Made by a program: the position numbers and the translations under genes. Below the pieces are notes generated by a model that made no database searches, had not been told where the DNA came from, and saw only the letters and a list, made by a program, of their open reading frames with translations. This document shows, piece by piece, positions 1-6,455 of a stretch of DNA of 32,107 bases. How positions within the stretch are numbered: position 1 is the stretch's first letter; each line of letters begins with the position of its first letter. This DNA comes from a virus, in the IMG/VR virus record IMGVR_UViG_3300030331_000168, positions 1-32,107 of that record; one strand, written 5' to 3'.

Positions 1-1
1 G

Positions 2-99
2 TGAAGCAACAAAACTTGAAAACAATGCAAAAGCAGACGCAAATAGAAAAGCTGAGTATTTATCTTGGGAAGAACAACTAGATTATATCTATCATAATG
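2..99. repeat. Terminal direct repeat, left copy (contig circularity)
   Basis: These 98 bases are identical to 32010-32107 at the other end of the window. The match stops at base 1, which is g here and c in the other copy. The repeat lies inside one open reading frame that becomes complete when the ends are joined. This is what an assembler leaves when it walks around a circular or circularly permuted molecule. A physical short terminal repeat is possible but less likely inside a coding sequence. Confidence 0.93.
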
Positions 100-161
100 G
101 TATAAGTAAATGGAAAACAGATCACATAAAACCAATTAAAGACAAATATCCGAAAGAGTAA
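3..161 (+). CDS. Tail-fibre partner protein, C-terminal part (gene crosses contig ends)
   Basis: This is the 3' part of a gene that begins at 31846. Reading starts in frame at base 3 and stops at TAA 159-161. Joining the ends (32107 followed by base 100) gives one 107-residue protein. The C-terminal part has the pattern LSWEEQLDYIYHNG followed by IKPIKDKYPKE. It resembles a domain I recall from many marine phage tail-fibre neighbours (LDALYHAG ... VKDKYPK type), usually annotated only as a phage protein or possible tail assembly factor. The stop is three bases before the next fibre gene. Function is inferred from position only. Confidence 0.8.
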   Translation, partial: EATKLENNAKADANRKAEYLSWEEQLDYIYHNGISKWKTDHIKPIKDKYPKE

Positions 162-164
162 TTT

Positions 165-689
165 ATGGCATTAATTAAAACTAGAGCAAGAGGACTAAAG
201 CTAGATGATACCTTTGCATTTACAGGCACAGTTTCTGGTGCTGGTGGAGGTAAGATTGCACAAGTTGTTCAAGCACAGCCTATTACAAGTAGTTTTACGA
301 CTTCATCATCAAGTTATGTAGATGTCACAAGTTTAAATGCTAGTATAACACCATCTGCAACAACTTCAAAAGTCTTGGTTCATTGTTATTGTCAACTATA
401 TACATCTGGTGCAACGCAAGGTAATACAGCCAGACTACAACTGTTAAGAGGTTCAACTGTTGTAAATTCTTTTCAATCTACTCATTATGATCAAGGAGGA
501 ACTGGAGTTCAGGGTGCAAATACTTGTACTATAACTTTTTTAGATTCGCCTAGCAGTAGTAGTTCTGTGACTTACAAAGTTCAAATAAAAAAACAAGAGG
601 GGTCTAGTGCAACATTACAAGCCTCGGCAACAAATTCTGGCTCTGGAGAGTCAACACCAACTTTTACATTATTAGAGGTATTAGCATAA
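165..689 (+). CDS. Tail fibre / receptor-binding-like protein, third fibre cassette
   Basis: The product has 174 residues. The N-terminus reads ALIKTRARGLKLDDTFAFTG, an opening I recall from marine phage fibre and appendage proteins, where it may be the attachment segment. From about residue 30 the chain is rich in Ser, Thr and Gly with alternating hydrophobic residues, as in a beta-sandwich tip. AAAGAG upstream is a plausible ribosome site. Its stop overlaps the next start (TAATG at 687-691). It follows two other fibre genes in the circular map and may be a short fibre or tip. No enzymatic motif is visible. Confidence 0.65.
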   Translation: MALIKTRARGLKLDDTFAFTGTVSGAGGGKIAQVVQAQPITSSFTTSSSSYVDVTSLNASITPSATTSKVLVHCYCQLYTSGATQGNTARLQLLRGSTVVNSFQSTHYDQGGTGVQGANTCTITFLDSPSSSSSVTYKVQIKKQEGSSATLQASATNSGSGESTPTFTLLEVLA

Positions 690-901
690 TGGATAATATT
701 TTAAAATTTTTTAAAGCATTAGAAATCTTAAAATCAAATACTGAATGTAGTTTTTCTGGAGAAATACTTGATGAAGATGATTTCAATAAAATAGCATGGA
801 AAACAGGAGTAGATGAAAATGATCAAGTTATAGAAACTAATGCTTGTCCTCACTCTGAGATAACTTGGACTAAATTAAAAGCAGAAATGGATAAACTCTA
901 A
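689..901 (+). CDS. Small acidic fibre-partner protein
   Basis: The product has 70 residues and its start overlaps the stop of the fibre gene upstream. It ends with ITWTKLKAEMDKL, which matches the TWTEIKTKMD segment of the 80-residue protein encoded at 30616-30858, also directly after a fibre gene. It therefore belongs to a repeated pattern of one fibre gene followed by one small protein. A tail-fibre assembly or chaperone role is a reasonable guess from position; there is no direct evidence of activity. Confidence 0.6.
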   Translation: MDNILKFFKALEILKSNTECSFSGEILDEDDFNKIAWKTGVDENDQVIETNACPHSEITWTKLKAEMDKL

Positions 902-906
902 ATTGA

Positions 907-1488
907 ATGTGGAAACCTTTCATTATAGGCACAATATTAGCCACTATTATAGTTTTTTTTCTTAATAGTATGATGAACTCAGCACTAGCTGAGACAAACA
1001 CAGTATCATCAACAGTCGTAACAAATAACACGCCACCTACAGCAAATAGTCCAAGCGTAGTCGTAAATAATTCAGATGTATGTAAAACTGCTGTTGCTGG
1101 GGCAGTGCAAACTCAAATACTTGGTATTAGTTCTGGTATGACAGTAACAGATGAAAATTGTGAAAAACTAAAATTATCAAGATCATTATATGCTATGGGT
1201 ATGAAAGTCAGTGCAATTAGTTTACTTTGCAGTGATAGTAGGGTTTGGGATAGTATGCACATGGCTGGTACGCCTTGCCCTTATATGGGTGCTATCGGTG
1301 AGGAGGCAAAAAAAGGTTGGGAAGAAAACCCTGATATGATTCCAGAGGGCAGTATTATTTTTGCTAAAATGCAAGAAGTAAAAGAAGAAGAAGAAAAAAC
1401 TAATCACACTGTAAGAGATTTGAATGATTTTGAAAAGTTTGTCATTGTGGGTATGGCTATGTATATTGGCGTGCCTATCCTTTTCTAG
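907..1488 (+). CDS. Conserved marine-phage membrane/periplasmic protein
   Basis: The product has 193 residues. Residues 5-28 form a hydrophobic N-terminal segment ending in NSALA, either a signal peptide or an anchor. A Thr/Asn/Pro-rich linker follows, then a cysteine-containing domain with DENCEKLKLSRSLYAMGMKV, SLLCSDSRVW and GTPCPYMG. The last 20 residues are hydrophobic again. I recall similar proteins in marine T4-like phages, of unknown function. The 3' end overlaps the next gene by 65 bases in another frame, so one DNA stretch encodes this hydrophobic tail and the next protein's signal peptide. No clear ribosome site precedes ATG 907. Confidence 0.65.
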   Translation: MWKPFIIGTILATIIVFFLNSMMNSALAETNTVSSTVVTNNTPPTANSPSVVVNNSDVCKTAVAGAVQTQILGISSGMTVTDENCEKLKLSRSLYAMGMKVSAISLLCSDSRVWDSMHMAGTPCPYMGAIGEEAKKGWEENPDMIPEGSIIFAKMQEVKEEEEKTNHTVRDLNDFEKFVIVGMAMYIGVPILF

Positions 1489-3016
1489 TAAAGCTGTAGA
1501 TTGCGATACTGATACTCTAGGCTTATGTACGCCTACTATTGAGCAAATCATTGAAGAGACAAGCATTGAGACTATTGAGTTCCAAGCCGATGGTATTTTA
1601 ACCACCACTGAAACAACAACTACAACTACTACTACCACAGTTACTAATGAAAGTTCTGGCGATATTTTAGACAGCGATAATGGTTATGTAGTGAAAAATA
1701 AAGACGGCAATATGTCGATTGACTGGGGGGGTCAAGGCAGTGCATCTATGCCATCTGGTTCTACTTGTGGTCAATTAGGCACTGATAAGTGTGCGATGAT
1801 TACTGGTGGGGGCAGTACAACCAGTATTATGGGCGTGCCAAATATGGGTACGACTTTTATCAATACAGTCGATATATCTGATCTAAATTTTACTCATGGA
1901 GGCAGAACTAATTACGAAATAAAAGTTTACAAACCTGATGCTCAGGACTCCATTTATATGCACATAACAGGAAAAAACGGAACAACAAACGTATTTAGTG
2001 GCACTGATATTTTAAGTGCTAGTGGCACAAACAGTCAATATGGTCAGTATTCAGGTGGGTTTGATTTTACAGGCAGTTTAACATCGGTCATCATAGAGGT
2101 GGGTGGGCGTGATATTAACATGGCAGTGGGCGTGATGTTCGATGATGTTTCTGTGGAGGTACTTTACAATGTGGTCAGCACCATAGTAGAGCAAACAATA
2201 ACAAGCGTAGAAATGTTTGTTGCCTTAAATACAGATGCACCTGAAGAAGTCCTTGATGTTGTAGAAGATATATTTGAGGCAAATGCACCAATAGAAACCG
2301 ATGTAGGTTTTGATTTTGAGCCTATTGAGGTAGAAGAAATAAGCTACGAATCGGTTGAGATTGAGATTGCAGAAATAGAGATTGAGGAAATCCAAGTAGC
2401 AAGTTTAGATTTACCTGAGCCAGAAACAGTTGAGGTTACTGTGGTAGATGTAGAGGCTGAGATTGAAATGGAGTTAGAAATGGATTTAGAAGTAGAGATA
2501 GAGGAAACTGTTGAAACTCAGCCAGAATTATCAAAAGAAGAATCAACGCAAGAACCAAGCCAAACTGAAAGTGATGACGAAAAAACCTCCGTAGAAGAAA
2601 ACAAAACAACCAAAGAGGAATCCAAAGAGCAAGAAACAAAAGTAGAAAAGGAAGAACAAAAAGACCAGCCAGAAAAAAACCAAGACAATAAAAAAACCTC
2701 TGATAAAAAGTCTGACGAGAAAAAGGCTGAATCATCTAAAGAAAAAGCTGTAAAAAAAATTATGAAAAAGATTGATGACAAACAAAAATATGATGAGACC
2801 AGTCAAATAAAAACCCTTGTAGTTATGCAAGTATTAGGTAATACTAAATCATTTTTTGAATCTCAGCAAGTCCTCAATGACAGGGCAAACTTTTTTACAG
2901 ATACTACTTTGCCAGATGCAGTAATATCTGATAATAATTTAGCTGGTTATCTGCTGTTTGGAGGTAGCGACCAACTAATTAATGAAATGATTGATAGTCA
3001 ATGGCAACAGAAATAG
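1424..3016 (+). CDS. Exported acidic/lysine-rich protein with conserved beta-rich domain
   Basis: The product has 530 residues. Residues 1-24 are a good signal peptide: a Lys, a hydrophobic core LWVWLCILACLSF and an SSKA cleavage site. Next come a Cys pair (CDTDTLGLC), a threonine run near residues 60-73, and a Gly/Ser-rich domain (about 75-250) with the recognisable GVPNMGTTFINTVDIS and GGRDINMAVGVMFDDVSV. Residues about 270-370 are strongly acidic, 370-450 are Glu/Lys-rich and probably disordered, and the last 70 form a small globular end. I recall relatives in marine myoviruses with unknown function. An exported or virion-surface role is inference. It starts inside the upstream gene, with only a weak AAGAGA ribosome site. 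Confidence 0.7.
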   Translation: MILKSLSLWVWLCILACLSFSSKAVDCDTDTLGLCTPTIEQIIEETSIETIEFQADGILTTTETTTTTTTTTVTNESSGDILDSDNGYVVKNKDGNMSIDWGGQGSASMPSGSTCGQLGTDKCAMITGGGSTTSIMGVPNMGTTFINTVDISDLNFTHGGRTNYEIKVYKPDAQDSIYMHITGKNGTTNVFSGTDILSASGTNSQYGQYSGGFDFTGSLTSVIIEVGGRDINMAVGVMFDDVSVEVLYNVVSTIVEQTITSVEMFVALNTDAPEEVLDVVEDIFEANAPIETDVGFDFEPIEVEEISYESVEIEIAEIEIEEIQVASLDLPEPETVEVTVVDVEAEIEMELEMDLEVEIEETVETQPELSKEESTQEPSQTESDDEKTSVEENKTTKEESKEQETKVEKEEQKDQPEKNQDNKKTSDKKSDEKKAESSKEKAVKKIMKKIDDKQKYDETSQIKTLVVMQVLGNTKSFFESQQVLNDRANFFTDTTLPDAVISDNNLAGYLLFGGSDQLINEMIDSQWQQK

Positions 3017-3486
3017 ACGTAGGAGGAGTTAAGTTTAGAGGAGGTAAAATCTTCTTAATAATAACAATACTTAGTTCTTTTGTAGGCGTATTATGGGGAG
3101 GTTTCGAGGCATATCAAAGATATTTAGATATGGAGGCTAAAATAGAGAGTTTTGTTAGCCCTGATATGTCAGGTTTTGATAAGAAACTAGAGGTTTTAGA
3201 TACTGAGTTTAATATGTTGCAATCAGAAATATCAATCATTCTTGAAGAGGTTGCTTTAGTAGCTGATGTAGCCAAAGAACTTAAAAACGATCTAAAAGCA
3301 GATGTTCGTAGGATTGAAACTATTGTTGAAGATGTAGAAACTAGGGTCAAAGAAGATGCTAGAGAAAATTCAAGAGATTTAAAAGATGCTATTGATGGCA
3401 TTGAATCAGATATGGCTGACTTAGAGAAAAAGACTGAAAAACTTGTAAGAGACGCATTAGAGAACCCTTTAAGTAAGTTGAAATAA
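3001..3486 (+). CDS. Membrane-anchored coiled-coil protein (candidate i-spanin)
   Basis: The product has 161 residues. Residues about 17-38 are one hydrophobic transmembrane segment (FLIITILSSFVGVLWGGF). The remaining 120 residues are charged heptad-like helix with no Gly or Pro breaks until the end, that is, a coiled coil. A short N-terminus, one membrane helix and a long periplasmic coiled coil match Rz-type inner-membrane spanins in layout and length. It sits just upstream of the lysozyme and holin genes. I also recall relatives paired with the preceding exported protein in marine phages, so a partner role for that protein is the main alternative. It overlaps the upstream gene by 16 bases. 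Confidence 0.6.
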   Translation: MATEIDVGGVKFRGGKIFLIITILSSFVGVLWGGFEAYQRYLDMEAKIESFVSPDMSGFDKKLEVLDTEFNMLQSEISIILEEVALVADVAKELKNDLKADVRRIETIVEDVETRVKEDARENSRDLKDAIDGIESDMADLEKKTEKLVRDALENPLSKLK

Positions 3487-3511
3487 AAACTTATTATGGT
3501 ATTTATCAATA

Positions 3512-3700
3512 ATGACTAAAATAGCACCAAAGACAACAAAAGAGCATATTGTAAATATTTACAACAAGATTGATTTGCTAGAAACAAATCATATTTTTCA
3601 CTTGCAAAAAGAGGTTCGTAAATTGAATTACGTTTTATGGACTATTGGTTTTATGGTAACTACCCAGTTTATTGCTTGGGTGCTTAGAATGGTGGGTTAA
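3512..3700 (+). CDS. Small single-helix membrane protein in lysis region
   Basis: The product has 62 residues: a hydrophilic helical N-terminal half with a heptad-like pattern, then one hydrophobic segment at about residues 40-59 (VLWTIGFMVTTQFIAWVL). This could be a small holin, an antiholin or an accessory membrane protein. The GTA-type holin nearby makes an accessory role more likely. Its TAA stop overlaps the lysozyme ATG (TAATG at 3698-3702), indicating coupled translation. No strong ribosome site is seen upstream. Confidence 0.55.
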   Translation: MTKIAPKTTKEHIVNIYNKIDLLETNHIFHLQKEVRKLNYVLWTIGFMVTTQFIAWVLRMVG

Positions 3701-4155
3701 TGTACGAAGAAGTAAAAAAGAAAATTAAGGCATCAGAGGGCTTTTCCAACAAGGGCTATTTTCTGAAGTATAAAGGTGCAAATGGCGAAACTATCCAAGA
3801 GGATTTTATGACTATATTTTGGGGGCATAAATGCGTTGATGGCGACCCTTATGAAGAGGGAGTCGAATACCCAATGGAAGTAGCAGAAAAACAATTTGAA
3901 AAGGATTTTTTGGTTTATCAAAATGTAGCTGATAGATACATAGGCAGTTGCGAAGTGCCTGAGCATATTCGTGAAATAATTATAGAGGTTGCATATAATA
4001 TTGGTGAACCACGCCTATTTTTATTCAAACGAATGAGAGAAAAAATGCAACAGGGTGATTGGGCTGGTATGGCAAATGAACTTAGAGACTCGAAACTCTA
4101 TAGAACTTTGACATCAAGATATGAACCCTTAGCAAAAATTATAGAGGAGTCGTAA
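3700..4155 (+). CDS. Endolysin, T4-type lysozyme (GH24 muramidase)
   Basis: The 151-residue product aligns by eye with phage T4 lysozyme (164 residues). E13 in ASEGF is the likely catalytic glutamate. MTIFWGH (37-43) corresponds to TIGIGH and keeps the catalytic-site threonine as T38. VAYNIGEPRLFLFKRM corresponds to the family's FQMGETGVAGF segment, and the C-terminus matches the Arg-rich end helix. The aspartate equivalent to T4 D20 is not obvious because the loop between E13 and T38 is longer and holds several lysines; D35 is a candidate. It would cleave peptidoglycan glycan strands. There is no signal peptide, so release by the downstream holin is expected. Confidence 0.85.
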   Translation: MYEEVKKKIKASEGFSNKGYFLKYKGANGETIQEDFMTIFWGHKCVDGDPYEEGVEYPMEVAEKQFEKDFLVYQNVADRYIGSCEVPEHIREIIIEVAYNIGEPRLFLFKRMREKMQQGDWAGMANELRDSKLYRTLTSRYEPLAKIIEES

Positions 4156-4560
4156 ATGGTATTAGGAAAATTATTATCTGGTGGATTAGTTGAAAATGTT
4201 GGAAAAATAGTTGATGAGTTGCATACTTCTGATGAAGAAAAAGCACAAGCTAAAATAAAACTAAAAGAATTAGACAATCAATTAAAACTCAGTCAAATGG
4301 AAATTAACAAAGTTGAGGCTGGTCATAAATCTATTTTTGTCGCTGGCTGGCGTCCAGCAACGGGGTGGTTAATAGTGGGAATCTTATTCTATTCCTATAT
4401 ACTGCAACCATTTATTTTAATGACTTTAAAGATTATTGGAAAAGATATTGATTTGCCTGTTTTAAATATGCAAGAAGTTATGCCAATAATCTTAGGAATG
4501 CTCGGACTCGGTTTCAGTCGCAGTTACGAAAAAAAACATAAAGTCGCTAGAGATAAATAA
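4156..4560 (+). CDS. Holin, GTA holin 3TM family
   Basis: The product has 134 residues. The hallmark FVAGWRPATGW (61-71) leads directly into a transmembrane helix (about 70-92), with a second hydrophobic helix near 105-120. This pattern is typical of the 3TM holin family found in gene transfer agents and phages. An amphipathic helical N-terminus (15-58) precedes the motif. It starts directly after the lysozyme stop, forming a lysozyme-holin pair. It should permeabilise the inner membrane and let the lysozyme reach the wall. Confidence 0.85.
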   Translation: MVLGKLLSGGLVENVGKIVDELHTSDEEKAQAKIKLKELDNQLKLSQMEINKVEAGHKSIFVAGWRPATGWLIVGILFYSYILQPFILMTLKIIGKDIDLPVLNMQEVMPIILGMLGLGFSRSYEKKHKVARDK

Positions 4561-4574
4561 CGAAAGGAGTCATT

Positions 4575-4703
4575 ATGGCTAGAAAATTTGTTGAAGAAAA
4601 AATAACTAAGTGGTGGCACGCATTCACTGAGTTAAAATCTTGGGTACAAATAGCAATAGCAATCGTTCTGGTTGTTATAGTTCATAATTATGTATTGCAT
4701 TAG
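4575..4703 (+). CDS. 42-residue single-span membrane protein
   Basis: This short gene is preceded by a strong ribosome site (GAAAGGAG, seven bases before ATG 4575). The protein starts MARKFVEEKITKWWHAF and ends with one hydrophobic helix (VQIAIAIVLVVIVHNYV). Its place directly after the holin suggests a lysis accessory such as an antiholin or second holin. It could equally be a small virion membrane-interacting protein. I do not recognise the family. Confidence 0.6.
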   Translation: MARKFVEEKITKWWHAFTELKSWVQIAIAIVLVVIVHNYVLH

Positions 4704-4706
4704 ACT

Positions 4707-4811
4707 ATGGCAAAGAAAAAGAAAAAAGCTGTAGGTCTAACTAGCAAACAGAAAAAGTTGCCTAAAGCGTTGCAGATGGCAATTTTGAAGAAACAGAAAA
4801 AGGGGAAATAA
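4707..4811 (+). CDS. 34-residue lysine-rich protein
   Basis: The gene starts three bases after the preceding stop. The protein begins MAKKKKKAVGLTSKQKKLPK and is extremely basic, with Lys at about 40 percent of positions. The middle (LPKALQMAIL) could form a short amphipathic helix. Closely spaced coding and similar proteins near the head genes (16538-16729) support it being real. DNA binding or condensation in the virion is a guess from charge. Confidence 0.5.
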   Translation: MAKKKKKAVGLTSKQKKLPKALQMAILKKQKKGK

Positions 4812-4813
4812 AT

Positions 4814-4912
4814 ATGCCAAGAGGAGTCGGTTATGGGTCAAGTAGAATGACAATGAGATCAAAACCTATAAAACCTAAAAAACCAAAAAAGAAAAAGAAG
4901 AAAAAGAAATAA
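4814..4912 (+). CDS. 32-residue protein with poly-lysine tail
   Basis: The gene starts two bases after the preceding stop and ends overlapping the next ATG (TAATG at 4910-4914). The N-terminus is MPRGVGYGSSRMTMRS; the tail is repeated KPKKP followed by eight lysines. Such short MPRGxGYG proteins with Lys-rich tails recur in phage genomes near structural genes as far as I recall. Function unknown; binding of nucleic acid or of an acidic partner is possible. Confidence 0.45.
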   Translation: MPRGVGYGSSRMTMRSKPIKPKKPKKKKKKKK

Positions 4913-5100
4913 TGGTCAAGGTAGCGTCTATAAAAAATATTATTAAAGACCTAACGCCTAGACAACAGAAAACTATGCGATCTCATGCAAGGCATCATAC
5001 TTTAAAACACATGAGGTCAATGGCTCGACTTATGGGTGGTAGGAGGAAACTTAATTTCTCTCAAGCCCATCGAGTCGCTATGAGAACTACTGGGCGATGA
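4912..5100 (+). CDS. Conserved small basic phage protein (LTPRQQKTMRSHARHHT type)
   Basis: The product has 62 residues rich in Arg, His and Lys. It contains LTPRQQKTMRSHARHHT, LKHMRSMARLM and a final SQAHRVAMRTTGR. I recall this pattern from small proteins in many marine phages, where function is unassigned. Two short helices separated by a Gly-Arg loop are likely. Its start overlaps the upstream stop and its stop overlaps the next start (ATGA at 5097-5100), so it lies inside a translationally coupled run of small genes. Confidence 0.65.
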   Translation: MVKVASIKNIIKDLTPRQQKTMRSHARHHTLKHMRSMARLMGGRRKLNFSQAHRVAMRTTGR

Positions 5101-5246
5101 CTGGCATTACCACATCAGCTTTAGTTACTGAGCTAATAGGTAAAAGACCAATAAAAAGAAGAAAAGTAAGTAGAAAATCATTTAAGGCAACTCAAAATCG
5201 CAATTTAAGAGCCGTACAGAGACTTTTAAGGGTTAGGGGTAGCTAG
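5097..5246 (+). CDS. 49-residue basic protein, last gene of the rightward unit
   Basis: ATG 5097 overlaps the preceding stop as ATGA. The protein begins MTGITTSALVTELIGKRPIK and continues with an Arg/Lys-rich stretch ending QRLLRVRGS. The TAG stop (5244-5246) shares a CTAG palindrome with the stop of the opposing gene, so the two transcription units meet with no spacer. Function is unknown; the basic charge matches its neighbours. Confidence 0.55.
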   Translation: MTGITTSALVTELIGKRPIKRRKVSRKSFKATQNRNLRAVQRLLRVRGS

Positions 5247-5258
5247 TACCCCCAAACC
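5230..5258. terminator. Hairpin at the convergent operon end
   Basis: GGGGTA (5236-5241) pairs perfectly with TACCCC (5247-5252) around a five-base loop GCTAG. Flanking bases extend the stem imperfectly to about 12 pairs (5230-5258). The loop holds both overlapping stop codons. Neither strand has a good U-run after the stem, so intrinsic termination may be weak, or the hairpin may act with another factor or as a bidirectional RNA 3' end. Confidence 0.5.
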
Positions 5259-6043
5259 TCCTTTCGTGCCTCTAGGACAGCGTTATCTCGCCAAATCCAG
5301 TCATCAGGGTTAGGAATAAGACTATCTCTAACGTCATCTAATGAATTTACTTGTTTTAGATAATTAGCCATAACAAATACGATATGTTCGCATATCCTAA
5401 ATGGTTTATCGTAATCAGTCAAAGACATACTTTCAAATTCAGTGCTAGATTTTTTTGCAATCAAGTACCAAAGTTTTTGATTTGCATTTGTGCCTCTTTG
5501 ATAGATAGCTTGTTGCATAGCATGAGACATAGATAAGCCACTTGGTTTACGCTTGGTCGTTTTAAGATCAATGTAAAAATCCTCCTTAGTTTGCTTATCC
5601 TCAAAATGAAAGTCAGTGTAACCTATCAGTGGTACTCCATGTATATTGAGTTCTACCTTTTTTTGATAGCCTAGTAGATTCCATTTGAAACCAAACTCAT
5701 TGAAAGCATTGATACCCTCATTGAATAAAGGAATTAAGTTGTATTCCTCTTCATCTTTTTTTGGGTCATCAAACAACTTACAATTAGCTTGGAACTCATC
5801 AATCATTTTATCTATTGCGTCTTGCTTATCCATACCATTGAGCCACATATTCAAACCTGACTCTACTGCTTTGCCTCGTTCTGCTGATGCACTACTAGGA
5901 AATTGAAAACCAAATATCCTACGCAAAGCCCAGCGTTCACGATTGAATGCAAACTCATTAAGATGACTAAAAGACAAGGGCAATAAACTTTTATCGCCCT
6001 CACGAACAGATGCTAAATCCCATTTTTTAAAATGTTCAATCAT
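5243..6043 (-). CDS. PD-(D/E)XK nuclease, Cas4/RecB-like
   Basis: The product has 266 residues with the ordered motifs of the PDDEXK_1 family. They are RGKAVE (56-61) with the first acidic residue E61, GYTDF (141-145) with D144, D159-L-K161 followed by TTKRKPSG, and a helix with QQAIYQ (177-182), the Q-x3-Y type motif. I see no four-cysteine Fe-S cluster, so it is not a full Cas4. It probably acts as an exonuclease in phage recombination or replication, or in host DNA breakdown. Its start overlaps the upstream stop (ATGA). It is the last gene of the leftward unit. Confidence 0.8.
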   Translation of the reverse strand: MIEHFKKWDLASVREGDKSLLPLSFSHLNEFAFNRERWALRRIFGFQFPSSASAERGKAVESGLNMWLNGMDKQDAIDKMIDEFQANCKLFDDPKKDEEEYNLIPLFNEGINAFNEFGFKWNLLGYQKKVELNIHGVPLIGYTDFHFEDKQTKEDFYIDLKTTKRKPSGLSMSHAMQQAIYQRGTNANQKLWYLIAKKSSTEFESMSLTDYDKPFRICEHIVFVMANYLKQVNSLDDVRDSLIPNPDDWIWRDNAVLEARKEVWGY

Positions 6044-6249
6044 TGAGTTACCTTTTTAGCAAAGGCTTTGGTCATTCTTGATACAACCTGATTTAACCTA
6101 GACTGCATTTCTTCAATGTCCCCAAGTTCTTCGTGAACCTCAGTCCATATATGAAGATTATGCTCACCATGTTTTTTAATAAACTCATCTTTAGTTAGAT
6201 TGCCAGCATCTTCTTGCATAGTCATATACCAAGCACTTGTTTTACTCAT
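6040..6249 (-). CDS. Small helical protein upstream of the nuclease
   Basis: The product has 69 residues, with a strong GGAGG ribosome site before ATG 6249. It is hydrophilic and helical, with LTKDEFIKKHGEHNLHIWTE in the middle and a basic end MTKAFAKKVTQ. I do not recognise a family. Four-base overlaps with genes on both sides imply coupled translation with the HTH protein upstream and the PD-(D/E)XK nuclease downstream. It might be a nuclease cofactor, but only location supports that. Confidence 0.55.
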   Translation of the reverse strand: MSKTSAWYMTMQEDAGNLTKDEFIKKHGEHNLHIWTEVHEELGDIEEMQSRLNQVVSRMTKAFAKKVTQ

Positions 6250-6443
6250 TTGACCTCCAATGAATATTCTGCAAAAGTCTTACCCTTACGAGTAACATTT
6301 TCAGTAATGATGTTATGACCCTTTTTTCTAAGATCGAGAATCCTTGCACTCAATCTAAAACAACCAAATTTATTTAGTGCTGTTAATGGGGTTAGTTTTT
6401 TACCTGACAATAGGTAATTAAGTATTTGTGTATTCTGGCTCAT
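6246..6443 (-). CDS. Small helix-turn-helix protein
   Basis: The product has 65 residues. QILNYLLSGKKLTPLTALNKFGCFRLSARILDLRKKGHNI fits the short winged-helix family seen in many phages (pattern LTPLxALxxFGCxRLxARIxDLRKxGxxI; quoted here only as consensus). It is followed by a beta-hairpin wing, TENVTRKGKTFAEY. An AAAGGAG ribosome site precedes ATG 6443. It probably binds DNA and may regulate phage genes or assist replication; the target is unknown. Confidence 0.75.
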   Translation of the reverse strand: MSQNTQILNYLLSGKKLTPLTALNKFGCFRLSARILDLRKKGHNIITENVTRKGKTFAEYSLEVK

Positions 6444-6455
6444 ATAAACTCCTTT

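Noticed and set aside
1222-1638. Minus-strand open frame of 138 codons starting with a poly-valine run
   Set aside because: The valine run is the complement of the threonine codon repeat in the exported protein gene. It crosses two supported genes on the other strand.
1603-1650. Repetitive ACA/ACT stretch considered as a tandem repeat element
   Set aside because: It is simply low-complexity threonine coding in the exported protein, with mixed codons and no fixed unit.
2436-2781. Two hydrophobic minus-strand frames opposite the Glu/Lys-rich region
   Set aside because: Complements of GAA and AAA codons give Phe, Ser and Leu, which mimics membrane proteins. No start signal and opposite to a supported gene.
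5243-6043. Possible link of the Cas4-like nuclease to a CRISPR system
   Set aside because: No Fe-S cysteine set, no Cas1 or Cas2 and no direct-repeat array are present. The nuclease fits a phage recombination or replication role.
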